DNA from: a virus
Length of the DNA stretch: 29,523 nucleotides
Strand: one strand, 5' to 3'
IMG/VR virus record: IMGVR_UViG_3300021963_004014
Span: 1-29,523 of that record
Positions 14,384 through 22,210 of the stretch are shown here, one piece after another. Made by a program: the position numbers and the translations under genes. The first letter of the stretch is position 1. Every line of letters begins with the position of its first letter. The notes beneath the pieces are model-generated. The model had not been told where the DNA came from, did no database searches, and saw only the letters and a list, made by a program, of their open reading frames with translations.

Positions 14384-15439
14384 ATGAAAATCTGTTTATT
14401 AGGTGATACTCATTTTGGTGTGCGAAATGATTCTAAAGCATTTCACGCATACTATGAGAAGTTTTATAGTCAGGTATTTATTCCATATCTGTTAGAACAT
14501 AAAATTGATACTGTTATTCAGTTAGGTGATCTATTTGATCGTAGAAAATACATTAATTTTAATTCCCTTGCAGAAGCAAGACGATACTTCTTTGATCCGT
14601 TAGAAGCAAATGGCATTAAACTATTAACACTAATCGGCAATCACGATATTTTCTGGAAGGAAAGTCTTGATGTCAATTCACCTGATCTATTATTAAAAGA
14701 CTACGGCAACATAACAATTTATCAGGAACCCGGTAAATTTGTGTATGACAATATTACCTTTGATATTGTGCCTTGGATTTGTAAAGAAAATGAATCTGAC
14801 ATTGCTACATTTATAGATCAAAGTTCTGCAGATTATTGTATTGGGCATTTTGAGATTGCAGGGTTTCAGATGATGAAAGGTATCGACAATCATGAAGGAG
14901 TTGATCGTAGTTACTTTAAACAATATAAAGAAGTGTTTAGTGGACATTTTCATACTAAATCATCTGAAGGCAATATCACATACTTAGGCACTCCATATGA
15001 ATTAACTTGGAATGATGAGAGTGATCCTAAAGGGTTTTTCGTTTTTGATACTGAAACACGTGGTTTAGAATTCATACAAAACCCATATACAATTTTTACT
15101 AAGTTCTATTACGACGATGATAAAATTGATCCTGATACAATTGATGTATCTATTTTTGCAAACCAACACGTTAAATTAGTTGTAGTTAAAAAGAAAGACT
15201 TTGTTAAATTTGAAAGATTCATTGAACGAATTTATAAACAAGACCCACTAGAATTAAAAATTATTGAAGACTTTTCTGAGTTTGAATCTGAAGCATTAGA
15301 TGATGCTATTGATTTAGAAGATACTATGACTTTATTATCTAATTATGTGGATAGCGTTGAGACTGATGTAGATAAAGAAAGACTTAAAACATTGCTAAAA
15401 ACACTATACGTTGAAGCACAACATTATGAAGAAACCTAA
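14384..15439 (+). CDS. 47: gp47, Mre11-like recombination nuclease subunit
   Basis: gp47 is the nuclease subunit of the T4-type Mre11/Rad50-like complex that resects double-strand breaks during recombination-dependent replication and degrades host DNA. All phosphoesterase motifs are visible: GDTHFGVR, QLGDLFDRR, LIGNHDIFW, CIGHFEI and SGHFHTK. Length is 351 residues (T4 about 339). It is separated from gp46 only by a 2OG oxygenase gene. The C-terminal part (about 250-351) is acidic and helical, the region that contacts gp46. Confidence 0.96.
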   Translation: MKICLLGDTHFGVRNDSKAFHAYYEKFYSQVFIPYLLEHKIDTVIQLGDLFDRRKYINFNSLAEARRYFFDPLEANGIKLLTLIGNHDIFWKESLDVNSPDLLLKDYGNITIYQEPGKFVYDNITFDIVPWICKENESDIATFIDQSSADYCIGHFEIAGFQMMKGIDNHEGVDRSYFKQYKEVFSGHFHTKSSEGNITYLGTPYELTWNDESDPKGFFVFDTETRGLEFIQNPYTIFTKFYYDDDKIDPDTIDVSIFANQHVKLVVVKKKDFVKFERFIERIYKQDPLELKIIEDFSEFESEALDDAIDLEDTMTLLSNYVDSVETDVDKERLKTLLKTLYVEAQHYEET

Positions 15440-16022
15440 AGCACAAGTTGATTATTGGTTTCCTACTCCTATATGGAACCATACATTTGAATCTATACAA
15501 GATTCTACTTATGAAGATGCAATATCATATTGTATAGATTGCAAAAATAAATCTGATGGTAGAATACGTAGTAATGTCGGTGGATGGCAAAGCAATGATT
15601 TACTATTATCCGATATTATTGCTACTCCTTTAGAACCTTTTTTTACTGAAATTAATATGTTATTGCCTGATATTGTATCTAATATAGCATCAACATCATC
15701 ATTAAAGGTTACAAATTTTTGGATCAATATTAATAAAAAAGGTGATAGTAATATGCCGCATCATCATCCAAACTCTCATCTATCAGGCGCATTTTATCTT
15801 ACCGACAATAATTCATCTATTAAATTTTTAAGAGAATCTACAACTGCTTTATGGTGGTTGTCGTGTTTAATTAGTAAAAATAATACGGTTCCCTCATTTA
15901 ATGTAGCAGAATATTTTCCCAAAAGAGGCACTTTACTTATTTTTCCATCTTGGATGGCGCATTTGGTTGAATCTAATGATAGTGACCAAGATAGAATATC
16001 AATTTCATTTAATACATTATAA
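15426..16022 (+). CDS. 2OG-Fe(II) oxygenase family protein (second of two)
   Basis: A 198-residue oxygenase-like protein of the phage family with the NxHxHPxxxxSGVYY signature. Here NMPHHHPNSHLSGAFYL gives H112-H114, FPSWMAHLVESN gives the distal His H179, and DQDRISISFN gives R190 for 2-oxoglutarate. The N-terminal YWFPTPIWNHTF is also typical of the family. The start is the ATG at 15426, overlapping gp47 by 14 bases; an in-frame TTG at 15411 is less likely. The gene sits between 47 and 46, which act as one complex, so it is an insertion into a core operon. Substrate unknown. Confidence 0.82.
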   Translation: MKKPKAQVDYWFPTPIWNHTFESIQDSTYEDAISYCIDCKNKSDGRIRSNVGGWQSNDLLLSDIIATPLEPFFTEINMLLPDIVSNIASTSSLKVTNFWININKKGDSNMPHHHPNSHLSGAFYLTDNNSSIKFLRESTTALWWLSCLISKNNTVPSFNVAEYFPKRGTLLIFPSWMAHLVESNDSDQDRISISFNTL

Positions 16023-16025
16023 TAC

Positions 16026-17738
16026 ATGCTTAGATTTACAAAGATCAAATGGAAAAACTTTCTTTCAACCGGAGGTCAATTTACAGAAATTGATTTTGAG
16101 AGTTCACCCTCAACTTTAATTGTGGGCGAGAATGGTGCTGGTAAAAGTACTATTCTTGACGCAATTTGTTTTGTATTGTTTAATAAACCATTTAGGAATA
16201 TTAACAAACCGCAGTTAATGAATACAATCAATGGTAAGAATCTTATTGTTGAGGTTGAATTTAGTATTGGTAAGAAAGACTATAAAGTCATTCGAGGAAT
16301 GAAGCCCGGTGTGTTTGAAATATACTGCGATGGTGACATTCTTAATCAAGATGCTGCTGCAAAAGACTATCAGAAATATCTTGAAGAAGCAATTTTAAAA
16401 TTAAATTATAAATCTTTTACACAGATTGTTATTCTTGGATCAGCCTCATTTACACCCTTTATGCAATTGTCATTGGGCAATAGACGTGAGATTATTGAGG
16501 ACATTTTAGACATTCAAGTATTTTCAGTAATGAATTCAGTGTTGAAAGATAAATCAACTGAACTAAAAGCTAAAATAACTGACATTGAAACTGTTATTGA
16601 ATTAGGTAAAAATAAGGTCAAGTTGCAACAACAATACATTGCAACTCTTGAAAATGATAAGCAAAAGAAAGTAGACGATGTACAAAAGCGAATATCTGAA
16701 ACGAATGCAGAGATACTACAACTTAATGCCGGGATGTTGGCAGAACAACAGGAAGAAGGAGCTCTTAAATCCTCGATATCAGACTCCGTTGAGAAACGTA
16801 ACAAGCGTACGGAGATGGGAACTCTGCTTAAAAAACTTTCCGAAAGAGTTAAGGAACAAGAAGGTAGCATACAATTTTACAACGAACATGATGTATGTCC
16901 AACGTGTAGCCAGGGTCTTGACGATGACCTCAAGAACTCCGCTATCACACTCCATACACATAAACGCGAGGAAGTTGAAACCGCAATTCAAACCCTTGCC
17001 ACTCAACTCGAAACTGTTGAAGCTAGACTTAATGAGATTAATGATATCGAAGAGAAAATCTCTGAACATAAAAGCAACATCATTACCTACAGTTCAAAAA
17101 TCATTGCGTCGCAAAATTATATTCAAAAGTTACAGGCGGACTTGGCAAGCAATACTAATGATACGGCAAATATTGAAGATGAAACGAGGCATCTTAAATT
17201 ACTCGCCAAAGACGTGGTTGCCCAAGCTGGTGAAAAAAGCAAATTATCAGAAGATAAACATTATTTAGATATTGCCGCAATCTTGTTAAAGGATACAGGA
17301 ATTAAAACAAAGATCATCCGACAATATTTGCCAGTTATAAATAAATTAGTAAACAAGTATTTGACGGCAATGGATTTCTTTGTTCACTTTGAATTAGATG
17401 AATCATTTAATGAAGTAATTAAATCTAGACATAGAGACGAATTTAGTTATGCTTCATTTAGTGAAGGTGAAAAGCAAAGAATTGATTTAGCATTATTGTT
17501 TACGTGGCGTACTATTGCGAAGATGAAAAACAGTGCAAGTACAAACTTGTTATTGTTAGATGAAGTGTTTGATTCTTCATTAGATGCAAATGGTACAGAC
17601 TATGTTATGAATTTGTTAAATACTATAGGTGACGATACAAATGTATTTGTTATATCGCACAAAGGCGATCAATTAATAGATAAATTTAAGTCGGTTATTA
17701 AATTTCAAAAGTATCAAAATTTTAGTAGAATAGTATGA
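16026..17738 (+). CDS. 46: gp46, Rad50-like SMC-type ATPase
   Basis: gp46 is the ATPase partner of gp47. Walker A is GENGAGKST (about residues 34-42). A long coiled coil (about 165-400) is broken by the zinc hook CPTC at residues 291-294, which joins two subunits. The C-terminal head has the signature SEGEKQRIDLALLF and Walker B LLLLDEVFDSSLD. Length is 570 residues (T4 560). Base composition in the coiled-coil part (about 16700-17220) is less AT-rich than around it and leaves long open frames on other strands and frames, which I regard as shadows. It starts 4 bases after the oxygenase and shares an ATGA with the deformylase. Confidence 0.97.
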   Translation: MLRFTKIKWKNFLSTGGQFTEIDFESSPSTLIVGENGAGKSTILDAICFVLFNKPFRNINKPQLMNTINGKNLIVEVEFSIGKKDYKVIRGMKPGVFEIYCDGDILNQDAAAKDYQKYLEEAILKLNYKSFTQIVILGSASFTPFMQLSLGNRREIIEDILDIQVFSVMNSVLKDKSTELKAKITDIETVIELGKNKVKLQQQYIATLENDKQKKVDDVQKRISETNAEILQLNAGMLAEQQEEGALKSSISDSVEKRNKRTEMGTLLKKLSERVKEQEGSIQFYNEHDVCPTCSQGLDDDLKNSAITLHTHKREEVETAIQTLATQLETVEARLNEINDIEEKISEHKSNIITYSSKIIASQNYIQKLQADLASNTNDTANIEDETRHLKLLAKDVVAQAGEKSKLSEDKHYLDIAAILLKDTGIKTKIIRQYLPVINKLVNKYLTAMDFFVHFELDESFNEVIKSRHRDEFSYASFSEGEKQRIDLALLFTWRTIAKMKNSASTNLLLLDEVFDSSLDANGTDYVMNLLNTIGDDTNVFVISHKGDQLIDKFKSVIKFQKYQNFSRIV

Positions 17739-18310
17739 TTATATTAAGAAAAGACAAACTGAATCTTGTTGAACCCACAGATGAGGTAATGAACAAATCA
17801 CCTCAGCGTTTTAATTTTGACACAGACGGTGAAAGTGCTCCCGGTGTTGCAAATGTTTTATTTGAAAGAATGAAGCAGTTAGGTGGAGTTGGCCTAAGCG
17901 CTAATCAAGTTGGATTAGACATGAGTGTATTTGTAATGGGTCTAGGCGAACTTAAAATTGCAGTATTTAATCCTATTATAATTAAATACAGTAAAGAAGA
18001 AGAATTATTTAATGAAGGTTGTTTATCTTATCCTGGTATTATGTTAGCTATTAATAGACCAACTAAAATAACTGCTACATACCAAGATGAAACTGGCAAA
18101 TTTATTGAGCAAGAATTTAATGGATTAACTGCTAGAATATTCCAACACGAATATGACCATATGAACGGCACCGATTTTACAAAACGAGTATCCAAATTTA
18201 AATTAGATTTTGCTAAAAAGAAATTCGAAAATAAGCGTAAAAAGATTATTAAAAAATACGCAGTAAAAACAATGGTAGAGGCATTAAATGACAATAAAGA
18301 TTCCAACTGA
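17735..18310 (+). CDS. def: Peptide deformylase
   Basis: Removes the N-formyl group from new polypeptides. All three motifs are intact: GVGLSANQVG (motif 1), EGCLSYPG (motif 2, metal-binding Cys) and HEYDHMNG (motif 3, HExxH). Length is 191 residues, with a long basic C-terminal helix (FAKKKFENKRKKIIKKYAV) that in bacterial enzymes can bind the ribosome near the exit tunnel; cyanophage deformylases often lack this extension, so its presence is notable. The fold is class I/II-like by motif. It overlaps gp46 by 4 bases and the next gene by 23. It probably supports fast maturation of phage or host proteins late in infection. Confidence 0.95.
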   Translation: MIILRKDKLNLVEPTDEVMNKSPQRFNFDTDGESAPGVANVLFERMKQLGGVGLSANQVGLDMSVFVMGLGELKIAVFNPIIIKYSKEEELFNEGCLSYPGIMLAINRPTKITATYQDETGKFIEQEFNGLTARIFQHEYDHMNGTDFTKRVSKFKLDFAKKKFENKRKKIIKKYAVKTMVEALNDNKDSN

Positions 18311-18701
18311 ATATAACGAAGTATTTGATTTTGGTTTTACAGCAGTAGAATCAGAAGAATCCATAGTTGAAAAACCGGTAGTTAATACCGCGCCAATGGT
18401 TGATGGATTATCTGCAGTTGAAGATAAAGTTTCTATTATATTAAATAAAATCGATTATTTAGAAGAGATAATCAAAGCAAGTGCTGGTTCTAATAATAAT
18501 TTTGATATTGATTCATATAAACTATTAGTTGAAAAAGATGTTAATGATAAATTAAAAAAATTAGAAGGATTAATAATGCCATTATTGGCGAATTTATTAA
18601 AAAATCCAGATAAAGATTTTATTAAATGGCCTAATAGAAAACCAGTTATTGAAGCACAAATATCCAAAATATTAGCTATAACTAGACCAACTACAGAGTA
18701 A
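18288..18701 (+). CDS. Conserved T4-like phage hypothetical protein
   Basis: A 137-residue protein overlapping the deformylase gene by 23 bases, with GAGG (18278-18281) upstream of its ATG. The N-terminal FDFGFTAVESEE and the C-terminal NPDKDFIKWPNRKPVIEAQI look like the FDFGFTxVDE...IxWPNR pattern I recall from conserved hypothetical proteins of T4-like cyanophages. Between them lies a helical, probably coiled-coil segment (SAVEDKVSIILNKIDYLEEII). No enzymatic motif. A short acidic N-terminus plus coiled coil suggests a scaffold or partner protein, but no function can be given. Confidence 0.72.
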   Translation: MTIKIPTEYNEVFDFGFTAVESEESIVEKPVVNTAPMVDGLSAVEDKVSIILNKIDYLEEIIKASAGSNNNFDIDSYKLLVEKDVNDKLKKLEGLIMPLLANLLKNPDKDFIKWPNRKPVIEAQISKILAITRPTTE

Positions 18702-18708
18702 AAAGTGC

Positions 18709-18737
18709 TTGACCTTTGTTCCTAAAGGTGTTATAAT
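18709..18737 (+). promoter_or_regulatory. sigma70-type promoter for the CobT-like gene, with palindrome
   Basis: TTGACC (18709-18714), exactly 17 bases, then TATAAT (18732-18737) with a TGT extended -10, in the intergenic gap before the CobT-like gene. A perfect inverted repeat ACCTTT (18712-18717) / AAAGGT (18724-18729) fills the spacer and overlaps the -35 box, a good place for an operator. The core TGCTTGAC-N13-GGTGTTATAAT recurs at the next promoter. Confidence 0.88.
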
Positions 18738-18758
18738 ATAGCATCAGCAAGGAAATTT

Positions 18759-20879
18759 ATGGCACTAGCAAACTCAAAATCAGTACTCGCAAAGCTACTC
18801 GCACAAGAGAACATCTCAGTCGAGCATCGCAAAACACAAACCGCATACTTTGATCCCAAGAATCGTGTTCTTGTTCTTCCAATCTGGAAAGACATGGACA
18901 CCGATCTTTATGACTTGCTTGTAGGTCACGAAGTGGGTCATGCTTGGGAAACACCTGCCGAAGGCTGGCACAATGCCCTTAATGGTCAGAAACGTGGTTT
19001 CAAATCTTATCTCAATGTAGTTGAAGATGCACGTATTGAGCGTTGTATCAAATCTCGCTATCCTGGTCTGCGTTCATGTTTTTATAAAGCATATAAAGGT
19101 TTGGCAGATAAAGACTTCTTTGGTATTGCAGAACGAGAAATCTCAACACTTAATTTGATTGATCGTATCAATCTACACTTTAAGATTGGTCCTTTCCTTG
19201 CGGTTCCATTTGACACAGAAGAACAATTTTATATTAAGCAAATTGAAAATCTTTCAAATTGGGATGATGTAGTTCGTGTTGCTACAGAATTGTATAATCG
19301 CCGTAAGCAAGAACTTGAAGATGAATACTATGACAATCAACCACGTCGTGGCACAGGCGAAATCCAAGACTATGATGAATATGATGAGTATGATTCTGAG
19401 TATAATATTGAAGACGATACAATGGCGGAGGATGATGCTGGCGGTGTAGGTGCCGGTGGCGAACCAGACTTTGATCCTAAGTCAATGACGGATGAAGAAT
19501 TCCGCAAGCGTGAATCTGAATTAGTATCCGATGAAATCAAACCATATCGTTATGCGACATTGCCATTGATTAGTACTAAAGATTTTATTATTCCTCACAA
19601 GAAACTTTATGCTGAAACCGATTGGCAAATTATTGATGAAGACTATGGTGCATCTGATCCAATGTTTGCTGAGTATACTGTTCCTTCCGGTGATGTATTA
19701 TACTCGGAATATAAACAGACAAACTCTAAATTCATTCAATACCTAGTAAAAGAATTTGAATTGAAGCGTAATGCTGCTCAATTTGCTAGAGCACACGTTG
19801 CTAAAACAGGTGAGCTTGATATTGATAAAGTATTTGGTTATAAATTTAAAACAGATTTATTCAAGCGTGTTACTGTTGTTCCTGGTGGTAAGAATCATGG
19901 CATGGTAATGTTTATTGATTGGTCAGGTTCAATGACTGATATTATCAAACAAACAATTGAACAAACAATCGTGCTTGCAGACTTCTGCAAAAAAGTAAAT
20001 ATCCCATTCCGAGTATTTGCTTTTTCAGACTCAAGTCAAAACGATAAAGGTAAAGATGTTGTTGCTATTAGAAAAACTAAATACTCACAACGAGTTGGCG
20101 ATTTATCGTTAGATAGTTATAGCACATATATGCTTGAACTATTATCTAATACTATGACAAGTGCTCAATATCATTATGCTCAGAAACGATTGTTGCAGAT
20201 TGGTCATGTATTTGGTCGTGTCCATCGCAGACATTATGTACCACACGGTTGGAATTTAAGCGGCACGCCTTTAAATGAGGCATTAGTATTTGCTAATTAC
20301 TATATTCCGGAATTTAAGGAAATGCACCGATTGGATATTGTCAATACAATTGTATTGACTGACGGTGAAGCAAATGAGACTGAAGAAATTATCGCACCTG
20401 ACGGCCGCCGTAGACATATGAATTCAGTATATGAAATCGGCTGGAAAGGCAAAGCAAATACTGTTATTACAGATAAAGCAACAGGTAAAACCGGTTTTGC
20501 TAAACCTGGTCAGCCGTTAACAGCTGCTCTTTTAGATTTATTAAAGAATAGAACTGGAACTAATTTAGTTGGATATTATATTTTATCCGGTGTTTCTAAA
20601 TATCGGATTAATAGTTTTATTGTAGGTCAGGGTATTATTAATGAGGATACTCATAATATTATTCAGAAAATTAGAAAAGAAAAGTTTTATGCGATTAACT
20701 CTTATGTTTATGATAAATATTTTCTGGTTAAATCAGACGATTTAAATATTAATGACGAAGAATTAACCGTAAAATCAGATTCTTCTAAAAAGGATATTCT
20801 AAAATCTTTTATGCAAAGTCAAAAATCAAAGATCGTGAACCGTGTACTTTTGAACAAGTTTATTGCAGAAATTGCTTGA
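18759..20879 (+). CDS. CobT-like protein: HExxH metallopeptidase-like domain plus VWA domain
   Basis: A 706-residue protein. The N-terminal domain carries HEVGH at 57-61 and YLNVVEDARIE (E89/D90 region), the zinc-binding layout of gluzincin-type peptidases. An acidic, low-complexity linker (about 200-260, DYDEYDEYDSEYNIEDD) follows. The C-terminal VWA domain has a complete MIDAS metal site: DWSGS (D387, S389, S391), SGTPLNEAL (T503) and LTDGEAN (D535). VWA proteins of this kind pair with MoxR/CobS AAA+ ATPases, and a CobS-like gene follows. In cobaltochelatase the CobS-CobT pair drives cobalt insertion, but the HExxH domain suggests protein processing or remodelling instead. AAGGA precedes the ATG. 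The TGA lies inside the -35 box of the next promoter. Confidence 0.78.
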   Translation: MALANSKSVLAKLLAQENISVEHRKTQTAYFDPKNRVLVLPIWKDMDTDLYDLLVGHEVGHAWETPAEGWHNALNGQKRGFKSYLNVVEDARIERCIKSRYPGLRSCFYKAYKGLADKDFFGIAEREISTLNLIDRINLHFKIGPFLAVPFDTEEQFYIKQIENLSNWDDVVRVATELYNRRKQELEDEYYDNQPRRGTGEIQDYDEYDEYDSEYNIEDDTMAEDDAGGVGAGGEPDFDPKSMTDEEFRKRESELVSDEIKPYRYATLPLISTKDFIIPHKKLYAETDWQIIDEDYGASDPMFAEYTVPSGDVLYSEYKQTNSKFIQYLVKEFELKRNAAQFARAHVAKTGELDIDKVFGYKFKTDLFKRVTVVPGGKNHGMVMFIDWSGSMTDIIKQTIEQTIVLADFCKKVNIPFRVFAFSDSSQNDKGKDVVAIRKTKYSQRVGDLSLDSYSTYMLELLSNTMTSAQYHYAQKRLLQIGHVFGRVHRRHYVPHGWNLSGTPLNEALVFANYYIPEFKEMHRLDIVNTIVLTDGEANETEEIIAPDGRRRHMNSVYEIGWKGKANTVITDKATGKTGFAKPGQPLTAALLDLLKNRTGTNLVGYYILSGVSKYRINSFIVGQGIINEDTHNIIQKIRKEKFYAINSYVYDKYFLVKSDDLNINDEELTVKSDSSKKDILKSFMQSQKSKIVNRVLLNKFIAEIA

Positions 20880-20904
20880 CATCAAACGAAAACGGTGTTA
20901 TAAT
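20876..20904 (+). promoter_or_regulatory. sigma70-type promoter for the CobS-like gene
   Basis: TTGACA (20876-20881), exactly 17 bases, then TATAAT (20899-20904) with a TGT extended -10: a perfect consensus promoter. The upstream gene's stop codon (20877-20879) lies in the -35 box. It shares the TGCTTGAC-N13-GGTGTTATAAT core with 18709-18737. Confidence 0.9.
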
Positions 20905-20937
20905 TAATTGTTGAACAAACATTTTTAGGACTATATT

Positions 20938-22113
20938 ATGAAATCTGATAACCTCCAGAAACAACAACTTGTATCTGACTTAATTGGTGCTTTCGGCAAA
21001 ACAGCATCCCGCAAAGATGTAATTGCATTCGTTAAGCAAAAAGACTTGAAGATGCCCAATTGGTTAATCAATGGTGCAGCATATCGAGAAGCTCGTGGTC
21101 TAATTAACCTTGACGCATTTGGTAGTGATAAAGTAAACAACATTCCAGCAAACCCTACTCCTGAGATTGAGGCAATGCCAGCATTACAAGCTCAGGTTGT
21201 ACAACTCCGACAAAAACGTATGGTATCAGAAGTAGAAGATTTGGTTCCTATTAAAGACACAAATTATGTACCATTTGGTTTTTATAAAGACTTAGAATCA
21301 ATTATTAAATCTAAAGTGTTTTATCCTGTATTCATTACTGGTCTTACTGGTAATGGTAAGACTACAATGGTAGAACAGGTTTGTTCTAAATTGAAGCGCG
21401 AATGTGTTCGTGTTAACGTATCAATCGAGACCGATGAGGATGACCTTGTAGGTGGTTCTACATTGATTGACGGTAACGTAACATTCCGTGAAGGTCCTGT
21501 TATTCTAGCTATGCGCCGTGGTGCTGTTTTGTTGATTGACGAAATTGATCGTGGTTCAAATAAGTTGATGTGTATTCAAGGTATTCTTGAAGGCAAGCCA
21601 TACTTCAATAAAAAGAATGGCGATGTAATTCATCCTGCTCCTGGTTTTACAGTTATTGCTACAGCAAATACTAAAGGTCAAGGTTCAGATAGCGGCAAAT
21701 ATATTGCGGCACAAATTCTTGACGAAGCATTCTTAGAGCGTTTCCCAATCACAGTTGAACAAGAATATCCTTCAGCTAAAGTTGAACGTGCAATCATTGT
21801 AAACAATATGGAACAACATAGTTGTTTAGATGAAGAATTTGCAGACAAACTTGTAACCTGGGCAGAGGTTATTCGTAAGACATATCTTGAAGATGCAGTT
21901 GACGAATTGATTTCTACTCGACGCCTTGTTCATATTGTGAAGGCATTCTCAATGTTCAAAGATCGTCAAAAGGCAATTGAACTTTGTATTAATCGTTTTG
22001 ATTCAGATACAAAGAATGCGTTCTTAGACTTGTATAAGAAAATGGAAGCACCGGCAGAGGAACCAGTTGCGCCGGTTCAAGAAAATGTTATAGATGAAGA
22101 TATCCCATTCTAA
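20938..22113 (+). CDS. cobS: CobS-like MoxR-family AAA+ ATPase
   Basis: A 391-residue AAA+ ATPase of the MoxR/CobS clade. Walker A GLTGNGKTT ends at about residue 143, Walker B is VLLIDEIDR (about 197-205), and ATANTKGQG is the sensor-1 region. STRRLVHIVKAF supplies the sensor-2 arginine. Such proteins are called CobS in cyanophages and pelagiphages, but the real substrate there is not established. The CobT-like VWA protein directly upstream is its likely partner. The C-terminus is a Pro/Glu-rich linker ending in ENVIDEDIPF, almost identical to the DDDIPF tail of bacterial SSB. It has its own sigma70 promoter and is followed by a terminator, so it can be expressed as a single-gene unit. Confidence 0.88.
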   Translation: MKSDNLQKQQLVSDLIGAFGKTASRKDVIAFVKQKDLKMPNWLINGAAYREARGLINLDAFGSDKVNNIPANPTPEIEAMPALQAQVVQLRQKRMVSEVEDLVPIKDTNYVPFGFYKDLESIIKSKVFYPVFITGLTGNGKTTMVEQVCSKLKRECVRVNVSIETDEDDLVGGSTLIDGNVTFREGPVILAMRRGAVLLIDEIDRGSNKLMCIQGILEGKPYFNKKNGDVIHPAPGFTVIATANTKGQGSDSGKYIAAQILDEAFLERFPITVEQEYPSAKVERAIIVNNMEQHSCLDEEFADKLVTWAEVIRKTYLEDAVDELISTRRLVHIVKAFSMFKDRQKAIELCINRFDSDTKNAFLDLYKKMEAPAEEPVAPVQENVIDEDIPF

Positions 22114-22131
22114 GATATTTTTAATTTAACC

Positions 22132-22156
22132 AAAGGGCACAATACTGTGCCCTTTT
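22132..22156 (+). terminator. Hairpin terminator after the CobS-like gene
   Basis: AAAGGGCAC (22132-22140) pairs perfectly with GTGCCCTTT (22147-22155) around AATACT, ending in a short T run. It separates the CobS-like gene from the late promoter of the glycan cluster. Confidence 0.82.
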
Positions 22157-22169
22157 ACCTTTCTCAGCA

Positions 22170-22177
22170 TATAAATA
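22170..22177 (+). promoter_or_regulatory. T4-type late promoter (TATAAATA) for the glycan cluster
   Basis: An exact TATAAATA lies in the intergenic gap just after the terminator and 33 bases before the gmd ATG, with AGGGA as the ribosome binding site. It predicts late expression of the GDP-sugar and glycosyltransferase genes. Confidence 0.85.
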
Positions 22178-22210
22178 TAATTATATTATTAATTCATTAT
22201 AGGGATTGAA

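Noticed and set aside
16156-16184. TTGACG-17-TTTAAT inside gene 46
   Set aside because: Two mismatches to consensus; not clearly above background.
16678-17268. 196-residue frame overlapping the gp46 coiled coil (and a 118-residue frame on the - strand)
   Set aside because: Low-complexity Lys/Arg/Leu-rich product of the out-of-frame coiled-coil codons; gp46 itself is intact with zinc hook and head motifs.
17336-17343. TATAAATA inside gene 46
   Set aside because: Exact late-promoter string, but inside coding sequence about 390 bases from the next gene; with AT-rich DNA a chance match is likely. Noted for transcript mapping only.
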